Notes under the pieces: model-generated
The model's database searches: none
Told to the model about the DNA's origin: nothing
The model's input: the letters and a program-made list of their open reading frames with translations, nothing else
NCBI GenBank assembly: GCA_003344405.1
Contig: NOWV01000367.1
Location: forward strand, 1-35,328
Direction: 5' to 3'
Length of the DNA: 35,328 nucleotides
Source: Trichoplax sp. H2
Lineage: Eukaryota > Placozoa > Uniplacotomia > Trichoplacea
Shown here: one piece after another, positions 11,901 to 22,052 of the stretch
Layout of the letters: every line of letters begins with the position of its first letter
Numbering within the stretch: position 1 is the first letter of the stretch
Program-made: the position numbers and the translations under genes

Positions 11901-13752
11901 ATCTATGTTAGGATAATTCTGTTAGACTATCCTTATTTAGTTAACTTCTAATTTGGATATACCGTTTTTTAATATAACACTGACATTTTATGACAGTGAC
12001 ACATATATACATACTCAAATTAATAGTTATAATAGGGAAAGCAAATCATCTACTTACAGTTCGAATCATTGCGATTATAACTTACTTATGGTAGATTGCA
12101 AAATATCGTGGAAATGTTCCGTGATAGGACATATCGTAATCTGACTATTCTGTATTAGTCATCAGATATCTATGTTCGTAAATACTGTTATCTGCATTAA
12201 GGGAGCAGTAGCTAAAATTAATATCTAATTCTGTAAATGATTCCAAAGTTAATCGTACTAACTATGAATCATGAACTATTAAGGAAGGGTATATAAATGC
12301 AGTATATCGTGTAATAAAGTGGATTCTCAAACTTGGTATTTAACGTAAAATACGAGGCGTCTAAGTATTTGTGTAATCTGCCAGTAGAGCAAAAGTGTTT
12401 CTGATAGTGCAGATATCGTTCCTTGATACGTAGTTCAAGGAATTAACTTATTGATCGTACATAACGTTACCTTGTTGCAAAGCTGTTTTGTGACACACTC
12501 CTAATATAAAAATTTGTTATAGGTTGAATTCCGTTTTCATGTGTTATATTGCATGCTGAATATTCCGCCATATAGAACGTACAATTTAATTTTATCAGAT
12601 ATATTGAAATTGGCCTGTATTGACTGTTATGTAAATTCTGCAATTTTTGGTGATTTACTATTATTTTAAGGACAGTTTTCTCTAAATTACATATTATATA
12701 AATCCTAAAATTTATAGTAAGAGCAATCCATATAATATCTTGTCATGTCAGGTAGAATACGAGTAATTTTAGATGATTTCGGTTTAATTTTTAGCTAATA
12801 AATATAGTCTGAATAATTTGATCATGAATCTTATTACCTTTTTGGCAAAGAAAGTGATGCTGGTTACTACATAACTCGAGAAACCACTTATGTGTACTAT
12901 TTGCGTCCATTAAATAACAATCTTGAATAGTACCATCGGGTGGATATGCAAAATTAGTGTAAGTTGGTTTTATACCATTAATCCAAAATTGAGTAACATT
13001 AGCATGCTTAGACTGAACATTGACTAATCCAATCCATAAACTCTTGTCAAGACCAAGTTTACCATAGTAGATTCCAGTTAGTGAATCACTCTTATTAGCA
13101 GCATCTAATATAGCTAAGTTACCTCCATATAGTTGGCAATGTGCTTGAGCATCGTTAAAATCGTAGGTTACATTAGGAACATTATAACATAGAGTTTGGT
13201 CTCGATTAGTTTGCAGCCAAAATTTTTCAACTGTTTCATGGTGTCCAAAATTTCATTAAATAAAACAATTAATGTTTAGTAAATATATAATAATATTCCT
13301 GACTAAACAGTATCTTCAAGCATATTTGGCATGCGTTAACTTACAAACATTATTGCTACAAAATTATGTAACTCAATTCATGGTTGCGAATTAACAATAG
13401 TGACTGATTTCCATCTAAAACACGCTGAAATTTTACAAATAATTCAAAAATTCTTACCGTGTTTACTAATAAATATTAAAATTGAACTTAAATTGCGCAG
13501 AATTAATAAATTTTTTACGATTTAAGGCAAATTTAAGCCGACCTGACGACGGTAAACCAAGTATTAGCCAGATTGGAATGAGAAAAATCTAATAAAATTG
13601 AAAAATGATCTAGATTTATACGTAATAGGTGTGAGGTAATTTCAATTTTATCAGTAAATTTGCAACTGAAATGATAAGAATGCCATCTGACTATCATCAA
13701 ATTATCAGAAACTTACAATGATAGTTAGTAAAGATGAGTTAGATAACTGCAT
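8759..13752 (-). CDS. U4: secreted protein with two CTLDs and a PAN domain (347 aa)
   Basis: Predicted join: 13717-13752, 13543-13588, 12838-13230, 9764-10144, 8759-8946. The lengths 36+46+393+381+188 total 1044 nt, closing in frame at 347 residues plus stop. The leader (MQLSNSSLLTII, then IFLIPIWLILGLPSS) is hydrophobic and fits a signal peptide. It is followed by a type II CTLD, a type I CTLD and a C-terminal PAN domain. There is no transmembrane segment after the leader, so it is probably secreted. Unlike U1 and U2 it lacks an in-frame linker exon; a short orphan exon-like stretch lies at 9488-9525. The 2.7 kb intron between the CTLD exons holds three LTR copies. The domain calls are from visible motifs; the ligand is unknown. 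The weak GTCGGC donor of exon 2 is the least certain junction. Confidence 0.75.
9488..9525 (-). other. Orphan linker-like exon candidate in U4
   Basis: 38 nt between an acceptor (TTTTTATTCTAG) and a strong donor CACAG|GTAATA. In the frame that ends in phase 1 it encodes QQSSFPTIDKNTG, like the Ser/Thr linkers ending ANSG or EYTG in the other genes. However, 38 nt is not a multiple of three, so its inclusion would shift the U4 frame. Probably a shrunken, now skipped linker exon. Confidence 0.35.
9764..10144 (-). CDS. U4 type I CTLD exon
   Basis: Acceptor AG at 10146-10145, donor C|GTAAGA at 9763-9762, 381 nt, phase 1 at both ends. It encodes CDYDIEYRNRAFTF at the start, KGGDLAIINNAEL, MYIGLRDL, QFVWVDGTMASSYTNW, DCVIQ, and ends RLCEK. 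The Cys spacing and the WIGL-like and DC...C...LCE signatures mark a complete CTLD. The Trp of WIGL is Tyr, and no EPN or QPD sugar motif is visible. Confidence 0.85.
10617..11045 (+). repeat. LTR family 3, truncated copy
   Basis: Reverse-complement relative of 5108-5658. It starts TGTTACGGTG, contains CTATATAAACG (TATA-like) and a later AATAAA, and loses similarity near 11045 before the expected 3' end. It is located in the large U4 intron. Confidence 0.7.
11130..11726 (+). repeat. LTR family 2, old diverged copy
   Basis: Aligns along its length, with many changes, to 11900-12495 immediately downstream in the same orientation. Shared landmarks include the CAGTTCGAATCA-like segment, TATTAGTCAT, a TATAAA-containing stretch, the AATAAA region, the GCCATCTAAGC segment and the CAAAACTGTTTTG end. 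The boundaries are approximate. It is a separate, older insertion next to a younger one. Confidence 0.65.
11866..12495 (+). repeat. Solo LTR, family 2, complete reference copy
   Basis: 630 bp, TGTGACAGTG...TTTTGTGACA, flanked by CACCC (11861-11865) and CACTC (12496-12500), a 4-of-5 target duplication. TATATAAA lies at 12290-12297 and AATAAA at 12313-12318, a start-to-start spacing of 23 bp also found in the family 1 copy at 34299. It is located in the intron between the U4 CTLD exons. Confidence 0.85.
12838..13230 (-). CDS. U4 type II CTLD exon
   Basis: Acceptor AG at 13232-13231, donor AAAG|GTAATA at 12837-12836, 393 nt, phase 1 at both ends, no internal stop. It encodes EKFWLQTNRDQTLCYNVPN, HCQLYGGNLAILD, YYGKLGLDKSLWIGLVN, QFWINGIKPTYTNF, QDCYLM, KWFLELC and HHFLCQKG. 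This is a complete long-form CTLD of the same type as 21180-21581 and 30995-31390. It has no EPN motif. The acceptor has a weak pyrimidine tract. Confidence 0.85.
13543..13588 (-). CDS. U4 second leader exon
   Basis: 46 nt between acceptor TTTTATTAG and donor TCAG|GTCGGC, entering in phase 0 and leaving in phase 1. It encodes IFLIPIWLILGLPSS. The GLP ending and hydrophobic body match the 49-nt leader exons of U1 and U2. The donor is weak beyond GT. Confidence 0.6.
13717..13752 (-). CDS. U4 first leader exon with start codon
   Basis: ATG at 13752-13750, then MQLSNSSLLTII and a strong donor ATT|GTAAGT, phase 0. Phase and position equal those of the first exons of U1 and U2. With the next exon it forms a plausible signal peptide. 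Confidence 0.6.
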
Positions 13753-14394
13753 ATCCGTCTTATTTCAGCTAGTCCTCGAGATGATAAGCGTAGATTTATG
13801 AATTAAGCTACTAAATTATGAACCGTAATCAGCGGTTGGATTTAGGAAAAACTTTGAATTTGTTTATTAAACTCTTTTAATTACACAAATGCATACAGAT
13901 ATCTATTAATAATAGCAACTTTTCCGTTATTATAATTTGAATTCTACATAAAAAATGAAAATTGGTCAAAAGAAAATCGATGCGGTATTTGTATAAAGTC
14001 GACAACAAAAGACTAATAATTAATGGTTGATGGAAATTAGTTTGTAAGTCATTGAATACCAATATAAATTAAAATTATAGACATAACCATGTGCACAGTA
14101 TTTGTAATAAAGCTAAAGTACCTGGTTTTCTAATGAGATAAATATTTATTGTCTGATTATTTAATTAATCCAATAATTTATACGTAGAAAATTATAATTG
14201 GATATGAACTTTCTTAATATATAATGCTTCAACTTCTATCGTTCTAGTTAATTTATTATTAACGAAGAATTTTAACTTATTATATTAGAAAACGATAAAA
14301 TAATTTCAGCATTTGATTGTAGCAATTCTATATCTGCTACATTTGTTGAAGAATTTATCAATATACAGCATCGCATTTAACATGAGATGATAAG

Positions 14395-14530
14395 TGTCAC
14401 GAAAGTAACCTTCGTGACGTGTACGTTATTTCTATGTTACGTTCTATGTATGTTTACAGTATATCTCAGAAATTTTTTACGGTCTCCTTAATTGTAACTT
14501 TAGCGTTTTACAGTCGATATCCTTAATTTA
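14395..14530 (-). repeat. LTR-like 3' end, related to family 1, incomplete
   Basis: Begins TGTCACGAAAG with a GTCACGAA/TTCGTGAC hairpin. Read on the minus strand, it follows the family 1 U5 end (GGAGAC...GTAAA...ACGTNNNC.TGTCACGAAG...GTGACA). Similarity fades beyond about 14530, and no second terminus or target duplication was found. Confidence 0.45.
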
Positions 14531-14700
14531 GGATTAGATCTAACAAAAATAGTACAGTCATTGCCAGCCAGTTAAACTGGATTGCATCTTTCATCTCCAA
14601 GGTTGTTCAGGTTTAAATTACAATTCCTAAGTTTAGAAGAAATATCTTAATAGGATAGCTTAATATGTATCTGTTAAACTGTTATTAAGCATTGATCATT

Positions 14701-14847
14701 TTAATACGGATACAGTAAATTTAATAGCATTAGACTGGATCTAATCTATGCGGATAGAATCTCTTACTAGATTGTGATATCTTGCATTTGAGTATTCGCT
14801 AGTAAGCCATCTATGGATGTTGGTAAGATCGGCTTGAACAAAAGAAT
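14701..14847 (-). pseudogene. U3 PAN remnant
   Basis: The first part, KPILPTSIDGLLANT, matches U2 KPILPPSTDDLLATT. The reading then meets TAG TAA where U2 has the Cys-rich core. The acceptor AG of U2 is lost. The 3' limit is approximate. Confidence 0.55.
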
Positions 14848-15462
14848 CGTTAAATAAATATTAATAACCATCTCCATTAAAATCGTTGGCTATAAACAAA
14901 GCACTAAATAAATTATTCTAACTTTAAGATATGGCTATTATCTACGAAATAACAAATGCTATACACAACACAGCTTTAAGCAAATATCTATCACGAGAGA
15001 AAATTTAAGCAACGAACTAAACTAAATTTTCTAGAACGTTTACTAGTATTTATTGAGTAAATAGAATCCTTTTGATCTTTTTAATAATAACCATTCCATG
15101 AATACTGTAGTTGAATTATTATCTTTTGCTTAGGTACAAACAGTAAAGTATTATTTATATTTGTTGTTTATTGATGCTTTCGAATACGATTTTCTTTTAA
15201 AGTTACGAATGACATATTTCAAGAATAATCGTATCATAAGTGCCTTTTTACATTGCAATAAAGTAGTTTGTAAGTAAAAATCATTTCTTTATATGTTGTA
15301 TTGCATAACGATTAGGAGTATCTTGCTTGTGAATATTTAACACCGTATATTGATAGCTAAGGAAAGATTTCAGGGCTTGACTGCAAATTCAATAGATAAA
15401 ATTTTTACCTTTTATTTTTAAACAGATCACAACCACTAAGTCACTTCCATTTTCAAATTTAC

Positions 15463-15621
15463 CTGGATTAGCTGCATCCATCAATATCGATTTTACATAA
15501 AAGTATTGCGTTTGGGCAAATATTTCAGTTGTTGTAGTTAATTCTACTTCTTCTATTTCGTTTCCAGCATGAATGGAAAGAGTTGTAGTATAAGTTACTG
15601 TTGTGATAACTGATTTAGTAG
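15463..15621 (-). CDS. U3 linker exon (in pseudogene)
   Basis: 159 nt, phase 1 at both ends, acceptor TTTATTTAG and donor CCAG|GTAAAT. It encodes TKSVITTVTYTTTLS, an acidic stretch EIEEVE, TTTTEIFAQTQYFYVKS and DAANPG. It resembles the U2 linker (20077-20238) along its length. Thr-rich, probably an O-glycosylated spacer in the ancestor. The exon itself is intact although the surrounding gene is not. Confidence 0.65.
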
Positions 15622-15811
15622 CTAAATAAATTGCATAGTACAATTTTAGTTTTTAAATAACACTATTGCCTTATAAATTAAAGGAGTAAAATTCAGATGC
15701 TGTAACTTTTAACTCAATGGCAAATTAAAACCGAAAGATAAAAATTGCTAGCGGCTGATTCAGGAAACATTACAAATTAATGTTATATGATAGAGCTATT
15801 ATATTGCCTAA

Positions 15812-16060
15812 TTCACACATAGTCCATGAAGTTCTATTACACTCTACATTAATCCAATTATAAATGCCGCTATTCTTTTGAATAAGAACATAATCATACT
15901 TAGTGTCTGGACTTTATGCACCCCAATCCGTAAAGTCGATCCAGCAGAGTTACCTTGTCACCACAAAATCTATATCTAACTTTATTATTATTACTACAGA
16001 CAAACTTGACAGTATGTACATTTTTTATAGTAGCACGAATATCGTGCATAAAGCAATACC
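15812..16060 (-). pseudogene. U3 type I CTLD remnant
   Basis: The C-terminal half reads FTDWGA, then stop, SPDTKYDYVLIQKNSG, YNWINVECNRTSW and TMCELGN, against DTKRDCVLIQKNNGKYNW in U2. The Cys of DC is Tyr, and Tyr became TAA. The N-terminal half is only faintly alignable, so the upper boundary is uncertain. Confidence 0.75.
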
Positions 16061-16344
16061 GTTAAGTACGGTTGGCCAAAGCTAATCGCAGTCTGGTAAT
16101 AGCATGAAGAACACTTCTTGCGCGTTTCCAGATAAGCAACACTACAATAAACTGCATCTAAACATCTATCATAATAAATTTAATATCATACTACAGCACT
16201 GAATGTTTTATAAATAAATTAGTCACAGTGAATAATTCTCACTGTGATAATAATATGTTACTCTTAAAGCAAGACGGTACTCTAATTTAACAATAAAACG
16301 ATGATAATAAATTCTTAAAACAAAATGGGCACTGACTGGCTCAA

Positions 16345-16440
16345 CAAAGTCGCCGGAATAGGTAATATATCAGGTTGAAAATTAGTTTGATACCAATAAA
16401 CATACAGCAACCTGAATGACATGAGTAATTATTATAAACG
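16345..16440. repeat. Dispersed repeat shared with 11050-11145
   Basis: About 95 bp, roughly 75% similar by eye and in the same orientation as 11050-11145 (shared GTAATAT, GAAAATTAGTTTGATA-like and CATGAGTAATT blocks). It probably comes from an LTR or other mobile element. The identity figure is a visual estimate. Confidence 0.4.
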
Positions 16441-18210
16441 ATTTGCACTTCAACAGTAATAAAAAATATCTTATTCTTGCGAACTTTACAAATTTCTATT
16501 AGTTGGACATTGTATTAAAAGTACAGTGTAACTTCTTCGATTCCTAAAATGAATAGAAAATTTCATTTACAATGATTACGGAATAATTGGTGCTTGTTAC
16601 TTTCATCATGATCTGTAACCTAATGATGCTATTTAGGCAAATCATTATTGAGAATTTTGTTTACTTAGGAATTGGTTTAAGGTCTTTGGGCATTCTCAGC
16701 AAATACAAAATAGATATCAAATTTATTAATGTTGATCAACGTTATTGCCTTTATTCACTTTTTCGAACTCTTCACAACTAATGATAATTCTGTGCTCTCA
16801 GAAGTTTTGGAGTCTAACTAGACTACACGAAACCTCTCTCGTTCTCAAATTTTCTTTAATTTCTGGATCTACTGCTAATATTAAATACTGATACGATATG
16901 TATTAAACAGACAAATCTGACAACTGACTTCAGTAATATTTAGAATACCGTCAATAATAAGTATATATAGACATTTGAGTATAATACAAAATACAACCTT
17001 TAGACTCACATTGATGAGCTATATTTATATTTTGAAACCTGCTACTCTCGAAATGAGAAAATTCGTACATTAATTATTGGAACATTTCAAAGTAACAGTA
17101 CAGATTTGAAAAAGTTTCGAATTGTTTCAAGGGTTCTACTTGTGCGGTATCTTTCTCCACTAAGCATGTAGTACAATTATTAATATTTTGATAATTATAT
17201 ATAATTTAATTTGTATAGAACTTAAATATTTTTGCTATAGAGTTTGATTAATCCATTAATGGAGACTGTTAAACTTAATTTTATGCTTATTAAACATTTG
17301 ATAAAATAAACTAATATTTAGCTCCGATAAAATAATACGAGTGGTACACTTGAGCATTGCAGCAAATGCAGCTTAGCAAGAAATGGACATTTTTAGCTTT
17401 TTAGTAACAAACTATTCGCTAGCTTTTTACGATTTTTCTGAACAAGGCTGAACGAGTTAAATATTATAAGATTTTCAGATATAATTTTTTTTGAAGTCGA
17501 GTAAGCGTACTTAACAAAACCTCTTCTACTAACTGTAATAATAGTGTAAATCATAAAAGCAATATTATAATAGCAGCTTTTATTAATAATTCTCTATCGA
17601 TTGAGATACTACGTAATAGAGCAAACAAGCTTTGACAGACAAGGAAAACTTCCTACAACAGCAGATCTTAGAAAAGAAGGACTAAGAACAACAATGACAG
17701 AAAAGCGTAGCTGCTTAAATAAGTTATCTAACTTGTTTACAATATAAAAATTGCGAAAACATAGCTCCACCCTTTCAGAACTTAGTATAAGAATAAAATT
17801 CTATAATTAGTATTATATTCTACAAAGCTGAAATCAACATACTTACATTATCACAGGCACTACTTATATATATCTATTATTGCCAATAGCACCAGATTTT
17901 GGTACTATTTTTAAGTTGTATCTAATTCATTTCTCATAAAATTTTGACAACAATAGCTTATCTAACAGCTTCAATGCAGTGTAATAGAGTATCGGATTGA
18001 TATTTCTAAAGGAATTATTTTGATCTTCACTCTAGCGTAATGTATCACAGTACAGCGATATAATGTTACTAATTAAAAATCATTAGAGGTCAATGATCAT
18101 TAGTTAGAAATACAAATGTCGACAAACTGAGAAAAGCAATATAATATTCGCAGGACTCTTTCAGTCATTGATCTCTCATACTGCTTAAAGTACTAGCGAT
18201 CTGCTTCTTG
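16441..18210. other. Region without a recognised gene, between U2 and U3
   Basis: The U3 type II CTLD and leader exons would be expected here by analogy with U2, but I cannot recognise them. The plus-strand frame at 16587-16781 is not supported as coding. Confidence 0.35.
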
Positions 18211-18840
18211 ACAGATGACACATTCTATATATCAAGTAAATTTATATAGAACAAGAAATTAGAGTAAAGCTGGTTCGACAATGTAATTATGATCTGATAC
18301 GTCGTACTGTACGGATGCTTCATGATATTATCACAGCAAGTCAGGTTTATAAGATTTTTCTCTTATCGTGCTTACATTAATTCATTACTTTATTTTTAAT
18401 ATATTTATCACATTCCATACATCAAGCAAAATCACAGAGAATACCGCTCATTAAAGTAAAGCTGGTTTAATTACATAACTATGTGCGCTTGCCCCAAGAT
18501 AATACTACAGTAAGCTAGATTAAAAGATTCTTCTCGTATCGAGCTTAATTCATTATTTTAATTTTTAAATACAGATTTATAAGATTCCTTGTACCAAGTA
18601 AAATTACGGAAAATATGATAAATTAGAATAAAGTAGGTATGCTTACTAAATTATGATCTGTATTTAGTAATGTACATATATGCTCGATAATATTACTATG
18701 GTAATTAAGATTAAAAGATTTTTTCGTATTTAACTTAATTTATATTTTTCATTTTCATGTATGTATCAATTTCATGTGGAAGGCGATATTATGTAGCATA
18801 TTTACTATATTAATAGCAGAAGATGCTCTCTACCTTATTA
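18211..18840. repeat. Degenerate tandem repeat, unit about 170-190 bp, 3 to 4 copies
   Basis: Landmarks recur in order. CATTCTATATATCAAGTAAA near 18221 is followed by ACATTCCATACATCAAGC near 18410, GATTCCTTGTACCAAGTA near 18583 and a weaker TCAATTTCATGTGG near 18765. Each is followed by a TAAAGCTGGTT-like and a TTATGATCTG-like stretch, then AGATTTTTCTCTTATCG-like text. Spacings are about 190, 172 and 182 bp. Confidence 0.6.
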
Positions 18841-19211
18841 ATTATGATATAACACACAGATGAGTAAATTTTTAATAATCACCGATAAAATGATAGAGCG
18901 ACAATGATAAATTGCAGTATAAGATTCATTCGTTAAACAGACTTAGTTTCAATATGACTGATTAAAATTATAATATTATTTCCCATTATTGCGTGTTTAC
19001 TATGATATTTAAAAATTTCATGTGCTCATCAAAATTATCTTTATCAGTTTCTAATTTAGAAGTATCTGAACATCTTTACTAAATTATAGAAAGAGAGGCA
19101 ATTTTAATCTCTTATCGAATACAAAATATAGTAATGTGCCAATACATAAAACCATTAGTAGCTTCAGTAGCAGAGGCTTCACTATACATTTTTCAATTAA
19201 TTATTTCAGTC

Positions 19212-19408
19212 TTAATAAGTTGTAGTATACAAAATACAAATATTATTCATCGGTTTATTAAGTTTTGTAGTGTTATAGGAAAACTGATCACAAATATTGT
19301 ATCTTGCACAAAAGAATGCACACTGTTGACGCGTGATACCTGGGATTTTAGTAGTCGCTAGTAAGTCATCTGTGGATGGAGGTAAGATCGGCTTGAAATC
19401 AATCTGAA
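19212..19408 (-). CDS. U2 terminal exon: PAN/Apple-like domain
   Basis: Acceptor TTCTTTAG at 19410-19409, phase 1 entry. It encodes QIDFKPILPPSTDDLL, then IPGITRQQCAFFCARYNIC, then DQFSYN, and NNICILYTTTY before TAA (19214-19212). Four Cys in the C-x3-C-x5-C...C pattern. Read on the other strand this region gives a misleading 75-codon frame. Confidence 0.85.
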
Positions 19409-22052
19409 CTAAAGAATCGTTACATCAATCTTAGCAGCCATCTTTATTAAAACCACTGGCTATCAATAGACTATTGAATAAATTATTCCATTTTTAAGAT
19501 ATGGTTATTATCTACAAAATAACGAATCCTATTGGTACCGTTTAATAAGTAAATATCTATCATGAAAGTAAATTTAAGCAGGGTATAACACTAAGTCATC
19601 AAGAACGGATAACGCTCGCTAACTTTTATTGCGTGAATAGAAGTAGATTAATCTTTATAATAATAAATATTTCAGGAATACTGCAGTAGAATTATTCCCT
19701 TTTGCTTAGGCATATATAGTAAAGTGTCATTCGTATTTGTTGTTCATTGCTGTCTTTGACTATACTACTTCTTATAAAATTATGAAAGACGTATTTAGAG
19801 AACTATTCTGCCTTATACGTCACTTGACGTTGCAATAGCATAGTTTAGAAAGTAAATTCATTTCTCCATAAAGCGCATTATGTAAGGATTATATTGCTTG
19901 TCTACATTGAATATTGCATGGTGATAGCTAAGTCAAAATTCTAGAGATTTCACAAAAATACTGCTCAAATCTTAATATTTCTTAAATATCTTGACTATAG
20001 ATTCAATGAATAATATCTTAACTTACTATTTTAAGCAGTTTCATAACTCACAGGCTACTTCCTTTATGAATCTTACCTGAATTAGCTGCATCCACCAATA
20101 TCGATTTTATATAAAAATATTGTGTTTGGACAAATATATCAGTTGTTTCGGTTGATTCTGTACCTTCTTCTGCATTGGTTCCTGTATTAGTGGAAAGAGT
20201 CGTTCTGTAAGCAGTCGTTGATGCAACTGGTCTTGTACCTAAAAACATTGAATATTATAATTTAATTTGTCAATAATAATACTGCCATGAAATCAAAGGA
20301 GCAGAATTAAGGTACCGAAACTTTTAACTCAATGACAAATTAAAAAATGAAAGATGGAAGTGGCTAACAGCTGATTTGGGATATGGTTATAAATTAATTT
20401 TATATAATGGAGCTACAGTATTTACCAAATTCGCACAGGGTCCACGAAGTTCTATTACAGTCTACATTAATCCAGTTATACTTGCCATTATTCTTCTGAA
20501 TAAGAACACAATCACGTTTAGTGTCTTGACTATATACACCCCAATCCGTATAACTACTAGCGACAGTTCCATTAACCCAAACGAAAGCATTGAAGTTATC
20601 AAGACTGTTAATATCTCGCAAACCAATCCAGACTGATTGAGTCCATGTCAGATAGCCAGACAAGAAATTGGTCAAATCGCTATTGTTAATGATAGCTAAA
20701 TCTCCACCGTGTGATTGGCAATAGTTTCTACCCTCATCGCATGTCCTATTGACTTGATTGATGGTAAAATAGCGATTACTGTATTCCAAATCATAGCTGC
20801 AAGCTATTACAAGTAAACAGTAAAATTAAAGTTTAATAAAATTATTAACGTGGTGAAACTTTAATCAACATAGCGCGAAGCTAATATTAGCATCGAGATC
20901 GTTCTTTACTTGGAAACTACGTCGAGAAACAGATTCATAGTAATTTTATAAAGTATTAGGTAGGATTAAAAATTGATTAGACTGTAATAACTGTAGTAAT
21001 TTCCGGCCTGACCAAAGTTTTAAGGGCAGAAGCTTTAGATACTCATATGATAGATTTGCGAATATAGGAAAGCTGTAGTATACCAGCAGTGTACTCGATA
21101 AAGGAATCATATATTTTCATCAAGGTTAGTATGATTGACCTAAATTATATCAGTGTAAATATTAGATTGTATGCATTACCTTTCTCACAGATGAAAAAAC
21201 GAAGCTGACTGCAGAAATCATCAATCCACAAATGATCTCCAAACGCAGAACTAATATAGCAATCATCTGAAGTTCCAGTAGAAGAAGGAGGTTCTCCCAA
21301 AAAATTTTGATAAGCTAAGAAAGAACCAGTAATCCACCTTCTTTCGACAGTTGGTCCGTCTCCATGATGATCTCTTAATCCAAACCACATATGCTGATTT
21401 AATCCTAGCTTTTCATAGTAAATTTCTCTAAAATGAAAATATTTTTCATAGACATCAAAGACAGCCAAGTCCCCATCAAATTTTTGACAATCACTTCGAC
21501 TGTTTGAAAAATCATGCACATGATCTGATACATGGTAGCATAAGTCGATAGATGGCAGTGTTCGTGACCAAAATTTGTCCACTATAAGTGTAAAAGTGAT
21601 CAATAAATTCACGTGAACTTAATATTTCTAGCTAGAATTCATCCTTTAAGAACGGAAATAGATTTATATCTTAACTCTAGAATATGCAGTAGAAATAAAA
21701 ATAACATTAACCCTAAAATAGGTATTAAAGCTGCCAAATTTCAACAAGTTATCTATCTAAAATTACTATTTACTTGCATTAGGAAGGCCAGCCCATGCAG
21801 TCCACAAAGAACATCCAAATAACTTGAAATATCAGTTAATTTATTAGGTTATTAGAATGAAATTTCAAAATTGGCAATGATAAAGTTTAACGATATTATG
21901 GATATCAAGCAACGATTTCAGAGTTTAAATATTTTAACTTTTATGTCAACCATTCTTTAAGTGTTTTATATAACAGCAACAATTGTTAGTATAACGGCAT
22001 AAATCGTACTCACAAAGTGTAAAATAAAAAGCAGGTTGAAAACTTTTGGCAT
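19212..22052 (-). CDS. U2: secreted protein with two CTLDs, Thr-rich linker and PAN domain (408 aa)
   Basis: Predicted join: 22014-22052, 21774-21822, 21180-21581, 20426-20803, 20077-20238, 19212-19408. The lengths 39+49+402+378+162+197 total 1227 nt, exactly 409 codons with the stop. The leader (MPKVFNLLFILHF, then LFGCSLWTAWAGLPNA) is hydrophobic and fits a signal peptide. Then come a type II CTLD, a type I CTLD, a linker with many Thr and Ser, and a C-terminal PAN domain. No transmembrane segment follows the leader. Intron 1 is phase 0, the rest phase 1, the classic layout of shuffled extracellular domains. Introns are 187-376 bp apart from one of 668 bp. Family knowledge suggests sugar or protein recognition; the ligand is not inferable. 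Best-supported gene model of the window together with U1. Confidence 0.85.
20077..20238 (-). CDS. U2 linker exon, Thr/Ser-rich
   Basis: 162 nt, phase 1 at both ends, acceptor TTTTTAG and strong donor TCAG|GTAAGA. It encodes TRPVASTTAYRTTLST, an acidic part GTNAEEGTESTETT, QTQYFYIKS and DAANSG. Low complexity, likely extended and O-glycosylated. Confidence 0.8.
20426..20803 (-). CDS. U2 type I CTLD exon
   Basis: Acceptor AG at 20805-20804, donor TTTG|GTAAAT, 378 nt, phase 1 at both ends. It encodes CSYDLEYSNRYFTI, YCQSHGGDLAIINN, SVWIGLRDINSLDNF, FVWVNGTVASSYTDW, RDCVLIQKNNG, NWINVDC and WTLCE. Textbook CTLD Cys spacing; WIN stands where WND is found in calcium-binding members; no EPN or QPD. 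Confidence 0.9.
21180..21581 (-). CDS. U2 type II CTLD exon
   Basis: Acceptor CACTTATAG (good tract), donor AAAG|GTAATG, 402 nt, phase 1 at both ends. It encodes DKFWSRTLPSIDLCYHV, DCQKFDGDLAVFD, YYEKLGLNQHMWFGLRD, RRWITGSFLAYQNFLGEPPS, DDCYIS, HLWIDDFC and RFFICEKG. An EPP in place of EPN and WID in place of WND leave a partial calcium site. Confidence 0.9.
21774..21822 (-). CDS. U2 second leader exon (49 nt)
   Basis: Between acceptor TTTCAAG and donor GCAA|GTAAAT, phase 0 in and phase 1 out, encoding LFGCSLWTAWAGLPNA. The same length (49 nt) and GLP ending as the U1 second exon at 31533-31581, at a similar place. Confidence 0.7.

Larger units (their letters stand above)
14701..16060 (-). 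pseudogene. U3: decayed CTLD-PAN gene, tandem duplicate of U2
   Basis: From 16060 down it holds a type I CTLD remnant, an intact-looking linker exon (15463-15621) and a PAN remnant (about 14701-14847). The block from about 14790 to 15930 aligns with 19350-20530 of U2 in the same orientation, 4.56-4.60 kb away. No type II CTLD or leader was recognised upstream. The CTLD has an in-frame TAA and has lost a Cys. The PAN acceptor TTTAG of U2 is TTTTG here, and the PAN frame has several stops. Clearly a dead copy. Confidence 0.75.

Noticed and set aside
13449-13530. Alternative U4 leader with a strong donor CACG|GTAAGAAT and hydrophobic codons
   Set aside because: No ATG in frame (an upstream TAA closes it), and the exon pair at 13717-13752 and 13543-13588 matches the U1 and U2 layout in phase, length and GLP ending.
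13877-14062. Hydrophobic 61-codon minus-strand frame upstream of U4
   Set aside because: No start or splice signal linking it to U4 in frame, and AT-rich sequence produces Leu/Ile-rich frames by chance.
16587-16781. Plus-strand frame containing YLGIGLRSL, resembling a CTLD WIGL motif
   Set aside because: No CTLD cysteines or DC/LCE signatures around it, opposite strand to every other copy, and no acceptor or donor at the expected places.
19134-19361. 75-codon plus-strand open frame
   Set aside because: It is the complement of the U2 PAN exon, which has splice phase and Cys pattern in its favour.
20376-20636. 86-codon plus-strand open frame
   Set aside because: Complement of the U2 type I CTLD exon.
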